A stretch of DNA of 64,000 nucleotides. It comes from Clarkia xantiana subsp. parviflora (Eukaryota; Streptophyta; Magnoliopsida; Myrtales; Onagraceae). How positions within the stretch are numbered: the stretch's first letter is position 1; each line of letters begins with the position of its first letter. Both the position numbers and the translations under genes were made by a program. Location: NCBI GenBank assembly GCA_036873135.1, contig JAPTYO010000014.1, forward strand, positions 22,528,952 to 22,592,951. The letters are read 5' to 3'. Shown one piece after another: positions 11,250-21,817 of the stretch. Under the pieces are notes generated by a model, which had not been told where the DNA came from, made no database searches, and saw nothing but the letters and a program-made list of their open reading frames with translations.

Positions 11250-11268
11250 TCCCACAAACGGCGCCAAA
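11250..11268 (-). other. Gypsy primer binding site
   Basis: Read on the minus strand, TGGCGCCGTTTGTGGGAA directly follows the 5' LTR. TGGCGCC-type primer sites (tRNA-Asp-like) are common in plant Tat/Athila gypsy elements. Confidence 0.75.
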
Positions 11269-12077
11269 TGTTGGGATCAAAATGACGTGGCCTTGGAACT
11301 TCGAGTAGTGGACTTCTAGATCTCGCCGGGAACTAGCTCACTCAGGTATCTTTCTTGGTCGCGTGGACACTTAGTTTCCTTTGGTGGCTTTGTGCTAGGC
11401 GAGGACTTGAAAAGAGGTGGGGATGGCCCCTGATTCCACTCCGAAGCTTAAGTCAGTAATGGATACCGAGAGAATAATATAGAGTAATTGATAGATCTTA
11501 GCTTAAATAATGAAAGTGAGTTCCTATTTATAGGGAGATCTTTACCGACTTTTTCAAGGAGGCGGCTACTATGCCTTGATTGGTTGTTTAATGGCAGTGG
11601 CTGCCTTTACTTGATTGGTTGAGAAAGACGGTGCGATAATCAGTAGGTGACCAGCAGGTCGCCAGCTGGCGCCACTTTCTTCAGAGGAAGGTTTTCGTGG
11701 TATAGAGGGCGGCGAGCAGGTCGCCAGCTGGTGCCCCTTCCTTCGGAATGAAGTCTTCTCAGAGGCGGTGAGCAGGTCTCCACCTGTCCTTTCTTAAGAG
11801 GGAAGGTTTCCTCCAAGTATCTGATGGTCGACTCGAATCAACTCGTACTTTAGTAAGGAAGCTTTAATCCTCGACTTATACTTCAACAAAGGGGAGCCTT
11901 GAATGAGTTTCTCGCATTGTCCTTAGTCGTCTGGTGGGTTGACTTCTGTTTGTAGGGTAGTCGACCATTCATCTTTGTCTCCTTATTCTGGACTTGAATG
12001 GTCGATCATACGTTCTTTTGAGAACTCGACCTTTACTCTGTCGACTCGTACTAAGCTGCCTCGAATCATATCCAACA
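11269..12077 (-). repeat. Gypsy LTR (5' LTR on the minus strand)
   Basis: 809-bp repeat of 4647-5462 with TGTTGG...CCAACA ends. The next five bases, AAGGG, match the target duplication at the other end. Short open frames inside it are chance. Confidence 0.92.
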
Positions 12078-12082
12078 AAGGG

Positions 12083-12598
12083 AACATGAACTGCACGAGT
12101 GAAGAAAGCTCACTTGCGGGCTTTTAGAAAAAAGTTCGAGTTGCTACAAATGATGAAATGAGATAAGGTATCAACTTACTGCTCTAAGGTGTTATAATTT
12201 TGCAATAAATGAGGTTTTATGGAAAGCCCATGATTGACACTGAAATAGTTGAAAAAATTCTGAGATCCTTGAGTCATAGATTTGAGTATATTGTGTGTAC
12301 TATTGAAGAATCAAAGGACATATATACACTGATCTTTGATGAGCTACAAAGTTCACTGATTGTTCATGAGCAGAAAATGCACAGTAGTGCAAATAAGGAG
12401 GATCAGGCTTTCAAATCTGTACAAAACTTTGAGGGATCAAAGTTTAAAGGAAGGAATAACTTTCTTGGCAATAAAAGCCACGGAAGAGGCTATGGAAGGG
12501 GATACCACAAATGCACTGTGAGGATGACCACAAAGAAAAAGGGAGTAGCAGCTCTCAAGTAAGGGGTGATGGTTATCAAAGAGGCAAATGAAGGAGAA
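12083..12598 (+). pseudogene. Copia gag, 3' part
   Basis: Continues the interrupted gag with ARVKKAHLRAF and VEKILRSLSHRFEYIV, the UBN2 gag motif (VEKILRSL). Stops precede 12209, where an open stretch of 117 codons begins. A frame change is needed around 12590 to enter the zinc knuckle. Confidence 0.82.
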
Positions 12599-12621
12599 GT
12601 TTTAACAAGGCAAAAGTTGAG

Positions 12622-15600
12622 TGTTACAGGTGCCATAAGTTTGGGCACTACAAAGAAATATGCTGGGCAAGATTACTAGAAGATAGACAAGAAATGTCTA
12701 ACTATGCAGAGATTGCAGAAGGAGAAGTTCTCTACATGACCACTGAGAAGAATCCGAATCAAACATCAACAGGTGTTTGGTTTCTTGATACTGGTTGCAG
12801 CAACTACATGTGTGGAACCAAAGAGGCTTTTGCACGACTTGATGAAAGCTATAGATCAAATGTAGCTTTTGGTGATAACACATCAACTCAGGTCAAGGGA
12901 AGAGGAGATATCAAGCTCAAGTCACTGAATGGGTTTGTAGAGACTATATCCAATGTTCTATTTGTTCCCAGTTTAAAAACTAACATTTTGAGTGTAGGGA
13001 AACTGATGCAAAAGGGATACTCAATATGGTTTGGGAAGGATAAGTGTCAGATCCATGAAGAAAAGAAGGGGTCGATTTTGGAAGTCCAGATTAATCAAAA
13101 TAGAATATTCCCTCTTGAGGTTAAGACTCTTGAGATCAGTCTTGCAGCAAAAGAAAAGAAGGATGAAGAAGCAAAGCTCTGGCATCTAAGGTATGGTCAC
13201 TTGAATTACAAGGGACTTAACACTCTCTGCAAGAGAGGAATGGTAGAAGGCATGCCTCAGATCAAGATTCAACATGATCTATGTGAAGGATGTGTCATTG
13301 GAAAGCATGAGAGGAGTGAATTTCCAAAAGACAAAGCTTGGAGGGCCACGAAACCACTGCAGTTGGTTCATTCAGACTTGTGTGGTCCCATCACTCCTGC
13401 ATCAAATGGTGGTAAAAGGTATTACATTACATTTATTGATGATTTCAATCGAAAATGATGGGTTTCAATTTTGAGCGAAAAGTCTGAGATTTTTAGAATC
13501 TTCAAAGTGTTTAGAGCAGCAGTAGAGAAGAGCTCACGACACCAAATTAAGTGTCTGAGAACTGACAGAGGAGGGTAGTACTGCTCAAATGAGTTTGAAG
13601 ACTACCTTAAGGAGAATGGGATCAAGATCCAAAAGACAGCTCCTCACACCCCTTAGCAAAATGGAGTTGCTGAAAGGAAAAACAAGACAGTAATGAACAT
13701 GGTCAGAAGCATTCTTAATACACGCAGTGTACCTAAGAAGTTCTAGCCTGAGGCAGTCATTTGGAGTTTCAATGTCCTCAATAGGTGCCCCACCTTCTCA
13801 GTTAGATATATGACTCCCCAAGAAGAATTGACAGGTCACAAGCCATCTGTAAGTCATTTGAAAGTCTTTGGTTGTTTAGCTTATGCTAAGGTACCTGATG
13901 AGTCTAGGATAAAAATAGAAGATAAGTCCCTTAAATGTGTATTCTTATGGCTTAGTGATGTCAGACTTATAATCTATATGACCCAATTTCTAGAAAAGTG
14001 ATTGTAAGCAGGATTGTCAAGTTTGTAGAGGAGAAGCATTGGAATTGGGGAGGGGTTAGAGTAAAAAGAGAGCCTCTAATTGTTGAAGGAGAAGAAGTTG
14101 GAAGAGATGACCTCCCAACTGTATCTGATGAAGAAGAAGATGAAGAAAATGCAGGAGGAGAAAACCAACTCCAGATTGAGGATGAGCAGCAAGCTCAAGG
14201 ACATCACCAGCAAGAAGAAGAAGAAGAAGAGCTGGTGGATTATCGCGCATCACCAACTGCAGTTGGTAATGAACTTTAACCTGAAGAGGAATGACACGGC
14301 AACCCGATACCAATTAAGAAGCCCAGATACTACGATGATATGAGGTTAGTGGTGATGAACTTAGAAGAAATGATCCAGATTTTATAGCTCATTTCTGTCT
14401 ATTTTCAGATTGTGATCCTCTTACTTACGAGTCAGCTAGCAAAAATGATAAATGAAAAATGGCTATGCAAGTAGAAATTGACTCAACAGAGAGAAACTAA
14501 ACCTGTGAATTAGTTAGTCTACCTAAGGGTTATAAAACCATAGGAGTTAAGTGGGTGTTTAAGACTAAACTAAAAGAAAATGGAGAAGTATAAAAGTATA
14601 AAGCTAGGTTAGTAGCTAAATGCTATAAACAAGATGATGAGATAGATTCTACTGAGGTTAGATACAATTAAAATCATTCTAGCCTTAGCAGCTCAGCATG
14701 GTTGGGTACTCTATCAGTGAAATGTTAAGTATGCTTTTTCTCCATGGGAAATTAGAAGAAAATGTCTTTGTAGATCAGTCACCAGATTTTGAGATTAAAG
14801 GGAAAAAACATAGTTTACAGATTGAATAAGGCCCTCTATGGATTAAAACAAGCTCATAGAGCTTGGTACAGTAGGTTGGAGTCTTACTTACTGAAAGAAG
14901 GCTTTGAGAAGAGTCCGTATGAACACACACTGTTTGTAAAAACAAGAAACAACAGTTTCTTAATCGTATGTGTGTATGTTGATGACCTTATCTATACAGG
15001 TAACTGTCCTAAAATGCATGTAGAATTCAAAGAAATGATGATGAAGGAATTTGAAATGACAGATCTAGGTAAGTTACATTACTTTTTGGGGCTTGAAATC
15101 AGTCAAAAAAGCTAGTGGGATTAGTGTTTGTCAGAAGAAGTATGTTAGGGATGTGCTTAAGAGGTTCAAGCTTCAGAATAGCAATTCTGTAAGCACACTT
15201 GTTGAAGTAGGACTTAAGCTCACCATAGAAGGGGCAGGTAAAGAGGTTGATAAGACCTTTTATAAGCAACTCATAGGTAGTTTGATGTATTTGATAGCCA
15301 CAAGACCATATATTCAATTTGCAGTGAGTTTAGGGTCTAGATTCATGGAGAAACCAACAGAGGCACATCTCCAAGTTTTCAAAAGGGTGATGAGATACCT
15401 GCAAGGAACCAAAGATTATGGCCTCCTATACAAAAAAGTGTTAATTCTAAGTTGATTGGTTACACTGATAGTGATTTTGCAGGAGATCTTAATGATCGAA
15501 GGAGCACCACTGGGTTTGCTCTAATACTGAGTGAAACTGTGGTGTCATGGTCCTCAAAGAAGCAACCCATCGTGACACTTTCCAGCACTGAGGCGGAATT

Positions 15601-15922
15601 TGTAGCAGCCACTTCATGTGCTTGACAAAATCTTTGGGTAAGAAGGATTCTAGAAGACTTGAAGGAGAGACAGAAAGAATGAACAAAGATCTGGTGTGAC
15701 AGTAATTCAACAATCAAGTTGTCAAGGAATCCAGTCATTTGTGGGCGCATCAAACATATTGATATGAAGTATTTATTTTTAAGAGATTTGGTGAAGAACG
15801 GAGAAGTGGAGCTTGATTTCTGCAAGAGTGAAGAACAAATCGCAGACATTCTCACCAAAGGTTTGAAAACTTCATCTTTTGAGTATCTTCGTGGAAGATT
15901 AGGTGTTTGCAACATTCTTTAA
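12622..15922 (+). pseudogene. Copia zinc knuckle, protease, integrase, RT and RNase H
   Basis: A CCHC knuckle (C-x2-C-x4-H-x4-C, 12622-12663) is in frame with the protease (LDTGCSNYMCG) and pre-integrase region (WHLRYGHLNY). The integrase core keeps D, D and E in FIDDF, RTDRGG and QNGVAERKN. It contains stops at 13456 and three more where the family has Glu, Gln and Trp. RT shows VKWVFK, LNKALYGLKQ and an intact YVDD (CVYVDDLIYTG). RNase H has GYTDSDFAGD, STEAEF and ADILTKGL, ending at 15922. Several stops and frame changes lie between 14280 and 14790. Most stops are explained by C-to-T or G-to-A changes, as in decayed methylated copies. Confidence 0.88.
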
Positions 15923-15948
15923 TCTAAACACTAGCAAGTGTATAGATT

Positions 15949-16381
15949 AAGGGAGGGATTGAAAGGATTTGATTTGTTGAAGATGAAGAAGCTACTGCTG
16001 CTGGAGTTCCCACCATGAAGAAGCAGTTCAAATTTTCATTTTTTCTGTTGAAGGCCGGTCAGACCGTTTTCATTAAATCTGGTTCGCCATTTCCAGACCG
16101 GCCTAGCTCAGTTCTTATCTGCTGTTTTGAAACAGCACGTTTTTGTTATTTCTGCAGATTCTCTACCATATTTTTAGCTGATTTGTAGTCCATTAGTTAT
16201 TAGTTGAGTAGTGACAAGTAGTTGGATGTTTTTCTGTTAAGATTAGCTGTATTTAAGCTTGTAATTTTGTCGTCTTCAATTAATAAGAATAACATCATTT
16301 CTTTTACTTCTTTGAGTGCTCTTTTGTGTTTTACTTATTTTTTGCTGTGAGTTTGCTTGATCATCAGTCCCAATCTTTACA
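15949..16381 (+). repeat. Copia polypurine tract and 3' LTR
   Basis: AAGGGAGGGA ends at 15958-15959, directly before the LTR start TG at 15960. The LTR (15960-16381, 422 bp) matches 3895-4317 with about 30 substitutions and small indels. Confidence 0.9.
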
Positions 16382-16431
16382 TCGCTTACAAACTTCCTCA
16401 AGCGGAAAGGAGGTAAAGTTGAGGTCTGAGG

Positions 16432-17410
16432 CAGTGTTATCAGAACCGGACCGGACCGGCGGCCCGACCGGGTTCGAACTGGAACCGGAGCCTCCAACGG
16501 CCCGGTTCGAATAAACGCGGAGGATGTAAGTGAACCCGGTCCAACATCCGGTTTTTAGAGAACCAGGCGGTTTTCGGTGAACCGGGCGGTCCACCGGTTC
16601 ACCGGTTCGATAACCAAAAAAGAAAAACAAAATTGAAAAACAGTAAACCCTAGCTAAAATAGTCTGCCGCCGCATCTTCTACATCTCAAACACACCGGCC
16701 ACCTCTACACCGGGCATTGTCACGATCGGAGTTGTGGCGAGGTCGTACACAAGAGCGGTAGAGGAAGAGCGAGGAGGGAGTGCCTATCGGCCGAATCGAA
16801 ATCTGCGGCCGTCGTGGTGGAATGGTCGGCGATGGCAACGGGCTGATGAAGGATGAAGGGAGGAGCCGGTGAAGGATAGGTATGTAGAACGAATGATGCG
16901 AAGAAAATAAAGGCCACTGGATGTCCTCAGGATCTAGTGCTTGCTCAGTTCCCCACTCAGCTGGGTTTGTTCGTTACCGCCCCCTCCTCCCAATCAGTGC
17001 CCTTCTGAAAGGCCTCACCGTGTCTTGGAACCGGCCTCCTCTCTTCCTCTCAGCCGCTGCCATCGTTGGAGTTGTCTTCTCCACTCTCAGCACCGTGTCT
17101 TGGAACCAGCCACTCTTGCTGAAGGAGGAGATGGAGATGATAAGGAAGCTTAAAAACCTAGATGCGTGTTTTGCTAGGAGCTGCAAGGAGTGAAAAGCTC
17201 TGCAAGTATTTAGGGTTGTGTTATGGGTCCAATTATAAGTGGGCTTGCACTTTTGGGCTGTCTATTAAGAATGGAAGTCTAATAATCTTGTTTTTCTTGG
17301 GTTTTTTTTTCATCAAACCGGTCTGACCAGGTTTGAACCAGGTCGAACCAGCCGAACCGGAAACTGGACACCTGACCGGTTCGGTGTCCGGTTCGGTTCT
17401 GATAACACTG
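16432..17410. mobile_element. Non-autonomous hAT element, 979 bp
   Basis: Ends are terminal inverted repeats starting CAGTGTTATCAGAACCGG on the left and CAGTGTTATCAGAACCGAAC when the right end is reversed. A perfect 8-bp duplication GTCTGAGG flanks it (16424-16431 and 17411-17418), the hAT signature. Sub-terminal regions are packed with AACCGG/CCGGTT words. The interior (16660-17200) is GC-richer and holds two copies of CACCGTGTCTTGGAACC about 75 bp apart. No transposase is encoded, so it depends on an autonomous hAT. A 90-codon frame at 16921 looks fortuitous. Confidence 0.88.
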
Positions 17411-17514
17411 GTCTGAGGGCTTGAGAGAAAACTGAGACTTGAGAGCCGCATTTGATTTTACAGATACTTTATATCCAGAAAGCTAGGTTTTTAACCAATT
17501 CGATTTTTTTTTTT

Positions 17515-17693
17515 AGTTCGAACCGGTGAAACGGAAGACTGCCCGGTTCGTTCAAAACCGGACATGCGTAAAAAGTCGGGTATTCGAACCGGGTTCGCTT
17601 ACATCCTTCGAATTTGCTCGATCCGAACCGATAAGGACACCGGTTCCGATTCGAACCCAGTCGGACCGCCGGTCCGGCCGGTTCTACTAAAGA
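17515..17693. mobile_element. Truncated relative of the adjacent hAT element
   Basis: Reversed, this segment aligns by eye with 16445-16620: the words CCGGACCGGCGG, GGGTTCGAA and GAGGATGTAAG or its near copy appear in the same order. It lacks the matching end, so it is a fragment of the same family in opposite orientation. Confidence 0.6.
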
Positions 17694-17993
17694 AAAGCTC
17701 GAGGAAAAAACTAAATTTGGATGATGACATGGAGATGCCGGTGCCACGTCACGTTGTCGGTGTTGCATCCAGTGAAAGAATGAATCTCACAACCTCATTT
17801 TACAGAGCATCACTCGAGCGGGCAGGCACTTTCCTGTAATAACTGCTTTGACTGCTACGCGGACTTCTAGCTCTTCACTGTTCTTTAAATAGCCAACTGG
17901 GGGAGATCTGGGTCGATTGGCAGATCGAGAGGAACAGGAGAGAAAAAAAAAATCAAATCTTGAAAAGATTGGGTTTTTGATCTGGAGCAGAAG
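17694..17993 (+). promoter_or_regulatory. Upstream region of the DUF1068 gene
   Basis: A TTTAAATA TATA-like site lies at 17884-17891, about 100 bp before the start codon, in an otherwise unique sequence. The nearest transposon fragment ends only about 190 bp upstream of this site. Confidence 0.4.
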
Positions 17994-19336
17994 ATGTCGA
18001 GAAGATCTGGGACATGCTTGAGGTGTTGTCTGGTGGTGTTTGCGGTGATTTCTGCCCTCGCTGTATGCGGCCCTGCTCTGTACTGGAAGCTCAAGAAGGG
18101 CATCAACCACTCTGACTCCAAAATCTCTTGCCCTCCCTGCATCTGCGATTGCCCTCCTCCCCTTTCTCTCCTCAAGATAGCTCCTGGTAATTTCACTCCA
18201 TTCAATTCCTCTCTGTTTCCAAAATTTCTTCATCTTGAGCTTTCTTTCACTTCAAATTCTATTGGAACCTGCGTAGATAACTGCTGAATTATCTTAGTTA
18301 CAGCTGATCTGAGAATCTGTGTATGTTAATCAGTTTCTTGATATTTCACATTGGTGTTAGTCTTGCTACATCTGAATAGTAAAAGTAAATCATGTTCTTA
18401 ATGGTGGCTGATTATGGAATGAGTATATACTAGTAACTAATGAGTCATGTTCTTAGGATTGCTTGGATTTTGACACCAAGTATTAAGCTTTCTAATCTGG
18501 TGTTCCTTTTTTTTTTAACCAATATAGTTTATTTGGTATCAATTCAAGTACAAGGAATAATCATCAATGTCCTGTCCTGTGTAAAAAAAAAAAAAAAAAT
18601 CTTTATGGTTCCAACTTTACCCAACTTGGACTATTCATGTCTCCAAAATATCATCTTTTGATGGGTTTTTGATGATTTTGATAAACCCTTTTCTAAATTA
18701 CCATCAAATGAAACATACCCAGATAGCCAAAACGTCTGAAACTTAAATTGCTGCATTTTTTTTTTCAAGAAATCATCGTTGTCCGGAACCGTGACATGAA
18801 GTAATGTCACTGCAGAACTCAATGCTTATCCCACCATCTTGCTTCTCTTGAAACTACATAGTTGTTGAATTGCATTGAAGTTCTTTTTTCTAACGGTGGC
18901 CTTTGGTTTTTCTCTTCTCATTTTTGCAGGGTTGGCTAACCTCTCAGCCACAGGTCAGTGCTTCAAAAGGTTTTCAACATTTTTGGCTCTTAGAAACATA
19001 AAAATTGAAACTTAAAAAAAAAACTGTGCTGCAGATTGTGGAAGCAATGACCCAGAGGTGAAGCAAGAAATGGAGAAGCAATTCACTGAACTTCTTGCGG
19101 AGGAGCTGAAGCTTCAAGAAGCTGTGGCAGAAGAACACGCCCACCATATGAACATTACCTTTGCAGAGGCGAAGCGGGTAGCCTCTCAGTACCAGAGAGA
19201 GGCCGAGAAATGCAATGCCGCCACTGAAATCTGTGAGGAGGCCCGGGAAAGGTCGGAGGCTCTGATGAGAAAGGAGAGGAAGGTGACATCCTTGTGGGAG
19301 AGAAGGGCCCGCCAAATGGGTTGGGAAGGTGAATAA
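17994..19336 (+). CDS. DUF1068 (KNS3-like) membrane protein, 3 exons
   Basis: Exons 17994-18186, 18930-18953 and 19035-19336 join in frame (519 nt, 172 residues) with GT-AG introns. Exon 2 is only 24 nt. The product starts MSRRSGTCLRCCLVVFAV, a short cytosolic head followed by one membrane segment (about residues 9-28). A Cys/Pro-rich stretch (SCPPCICDCPPPLSLL) and the hallmark IAPGLANLSATDCGSNDPE follow. The Glu/Ala-rich rest (QEMEKQF to GWEGE) looks like a coiled coil. This is the length and order of the plant DUF1068 family. From memory, Arabidopsis KNS3 and its two homologues belong here and are linked to pollen wall pattern and ER exit of boric acid channels. Applying that role is inference. 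No break is seen, so the gene looks functional. Confidence 0.9.
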
Positions 19337-20391
19337 ACCAACATACCAAATTCATCATCCATTCTGTAATATCCTCTTGGTAAATCATGAACTTTGTGTT
19401 TCCACAGATAAAAATGTATGAAGTATTGTATTTTCATAAGAATGTGGAGATTTGCTTATCAAGAGTTGGATGGCAAATGAAAAATGTAGGATTTTCTTGG
19501 CAAAGCTCGAATTTCCGGATTTCGAATGTGCAATTGATTGATCTGCAATGGAATTATGTGGGTGGGATTTTGATCCTAATGGACGATATTTTACCAAATC
19601 ATGTGGTCTTTTTCTCTATTGATCTTGGTTTTTTGGAAGAGTTAAAAAGCCTAAAAACAGTCCCAACTACAAGTCATTGCTAACCAGTGTCCTAAATTTA
19701 AAATTTTGGCATTCAGTTTCTTAATTACTAGATTTGTTGATTTTTCATTTTTCTGACTGATTTTGACGTTTTTTTTGGCAAAAAAAAAAAAATGTTTTCC
19801 ACTTTTTTGAAGCAGCGGATTTGTTGCTTATGGTTTAGGATTATTTGATGCTTAAAAAATGTGTTTTTATCCCGCCAATTTTAAGAGGAGAAAGTGGAAA
19901 TCAACCAATTTGATAGTTGAGGCGGGACACCAAATATCAACATTTTAAATTTGGTAGCATAACCTATAGTTGTGACTATTTTTAGGTTCTTTAACCTTTT
20001 CTGAATGATGTAGCAAAATCTTATTGGTTTATCTTACTTAGGAAGGCAATATTATTGGGAAATGGAATTATTAATATCTCTGAAGCCAAACAATGAGGAC
20101 CTAAAACTAGATTTGCAGAGTGGAGTCTACATTGGTTACTTGCATGTCAAGTCAACACAATCCAGATACCAGGTGATCTGAACTACACTACCAGAAGCAA
20201 TCATTCATTTAGAAACATATATTCATAAAAGTTATATACAGGCTGTTGAGGCAAGTTTGCCATTGCAGATGATAACTACATAAGAGAGAATCTAATACTA
20301 AAGGCTTTACTTCACATGAGATGAACAAATATATACATAAATTTCAATCTCAACCATAAAAACAGAGGAGGTTTACTTGCTCTCTAAGAAA
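19337..20391. other. Intergenic between convergent genes
   Basis: Holds the 3' regions of the DUF1068 gene (+) and the ABHD17 gene (-), which face each other. AT-rich, with poly-A runs near 19780. No further gene or repeat was recognised. Confidence 0.5.
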
Positions 20392-21817
20392 TCAACAGAT
20401 TTGGCTACCTTTTTTCTTGAATCTCAAGCACTTGTGCGGTCTGGACTCTGAGATGCTTGGACTATTGGCTAGTTGTGGGTTTGTAGGTTTTGTGGCGGCG
20501 AACACCTCCATTGAGCTTAGGAACTTTTTTACATGCCTTATATATTCGGGGTAGGTCTCAAGGTTGCAGTGACCCCCGCCATTGACCCACAACGGCTCGT
20601 ACTTTTCCTTGGCGAGTTCCCATAACCGTCTCCCGTGAGACAAGTCTACTATCTCATCGTCGGTCCCCTATTCCACAAAAAATGGCATCATCAGATGTAA
20701 CGTTTCACCGCTGACTGAAGCGATCAAAATGAAGTCTTTCTAAAATTTATTATCCTAAGTTGGGCACAAAATGGAGAACTTACATGTATTACTAGAACAG
20801 GGCAAGTCACACTCTTGATCTTGTCAATGTTCTGAAAGTGGCCGAAGAGAAAGCACCCATCATTGACAAGATATATAACATCGTGTAAAATTGAAAATTT
20901 TAGTCAAAACAGAAATTGAACTCTTATACTTTACCACCTCTTCGAAAGCGCTTTTATTATAAAAATATTCTGTTAGGGCTTTTATTTTTGTAAAATATGT
21001 TAGGTTGAGGGAACGGTGAAGTAAATAAGTAAAATAGGTAGTGTGATGATATATATATATATACCTTAAAAATGTCGAACCAAAGAGTGAGTTTGACGTT
21101 ATAGAGAACTCGAATACCGGAGAGGATGGCACTATGAAGAACAAGTCCTCTTAATCTCTTAAGCCGAGCACCCAAGTGAAGGGTGGGTCCACTTCCAACG
21201 GATTGACCATACAGTATCAGTTCCTCTTGCTTAATTCCATATTGCTTCTTCAAGCATGTGTATACCGCTTCTATATCATAGTATGTGTTCAACTCCGATG
21301 GCTGCTAGTCATTAACAACCACAATCATATATCATATTAGACCTATAAAATTAGTTAATTAATGACTAATAGTTAAGATATGTATTTACCTTGCCTGAGG
21401 ATGCCCCGTAACCCGAGTAATCATAGCTGCTAACACCATCAAAGTATTTTTGGTTATATATAATAATTATAATAATGGTTATATATATAAGTATAAGAGT
21501 AGGTTAGGGTACCTCATGATATTAACTCGGAGGTGTGCTCTGAGCTCAATAAAGAGTTGTTGCATCTGCCCCAAATCGGCAGCATTGCCATGAGAATAAA
21601 GAAGGGTGAATCTAGGAAAAGAGTGTTTCCACAAAGTAGCGACAATACGGTTGCCGGGTTTGGTCTCAAGTAAATGAACGTCCACATTTTTGTCAGGCGT
21701 CAATCCAGTTAACATTACCTTCCCATTTTCTCCACCTTCTCTGTACACGTCGTATGTCGCTGGGTCCGGTGGGAAGAAGGCGAATTTCGCCGCTAAATTT
21801 GCCGTTGCATTCCCCAT
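20392..21817 (-). CDS. ABHD17-type alpha/beta hydrolase, 5 exons
   Basis: Minus-strand exons 21513-21817, 21390-21426, 21065-21301, 20784-20831 and 20392-20667 total 903 nt (300 residues), all GT-AG. I chose the ATG at 21817 ([17 protein letters not shown]) because the family starts with MGN and a hydrophobic patch. The frame itself opens further upstream. [11 protein letters not shown] is the oxyanion-side motif. The nucleophile is Ser in GQSVGSG, the acid Asp is in GTDDEIVD, and His is in GGGHCNLE. Animal ABHD17 and Arabidopsis ABAPT proteins remove palmitate from S-acylated membrane proteins. The same function is inferred here. The Gly at position 2 also suits N-myristoylation. Exon 2 is just 37 nt, and a TA repeat sits in intron 3. 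Confidence 0.9.

Larger units (their letters stand above)
4647..12077 (-). mobile_element. Ty3/gypsy (Tat-type) retrotransposon nested in the copia gag
   Basis: Direct LTRs 4647-5462 and 11269-12077 (TGTTGG...CCAACA) are flanked by perfect 5-bp duplications AAGGG at 4642-4646 and 12078-12082. Coding runs on the minus strand: gag remnant, aspartic protease, reverse transcriptase with its own RNase H, a second RNase H, then integrase. RT before integrase makes it Ty3/gypsy. The extra RNase H and the long 3' tandem array are typical of the Tat lineage. The two LTRs are clearly more alike (about 3% different by eye) than those of the host copia, consistent with a later insertion. Deletions and lost catalytic residues make it non-autonomous. 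Confidence 0.93.
3895..16381 (+). mobile_element. Ty1/copia LTR retrotransposon, decayed, with nested gypsy
   Basis: Two direct LTRs (3895-4317 and 15960-16381), a tRNA-Met type primer site after the left LTR and a purine-rich tract before the right one define a full-length element. Order is gag, zinc knuckle, protease (DTGC), integrase, reverse transcriptase (YVDD), RNase H, which is copia order. Flanking 5-bp sites are TCTCT (3890-3894) and TCGCT (16382-16386), an imperfect target duplication. The two LTRs differ at roughly 30 positions by eye (about 7%), so insertion is old. The body is interrupted by a 7.4-kb gypsy element. Many in-frame stops show it can no longer make its proteins. Confidence 0.93.

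Noticed and set aside
14056..14313. Minus-strand Leu-rich frame
   Set aside because: It is the complement of the Glu/Asp/Gln-rich linker between copia integrase and RT.
16921..17193. 90-codon frame in the hAT element
   Set aside because: No motif, contains an internal direct repeat, and no promoter or splice context supports it.
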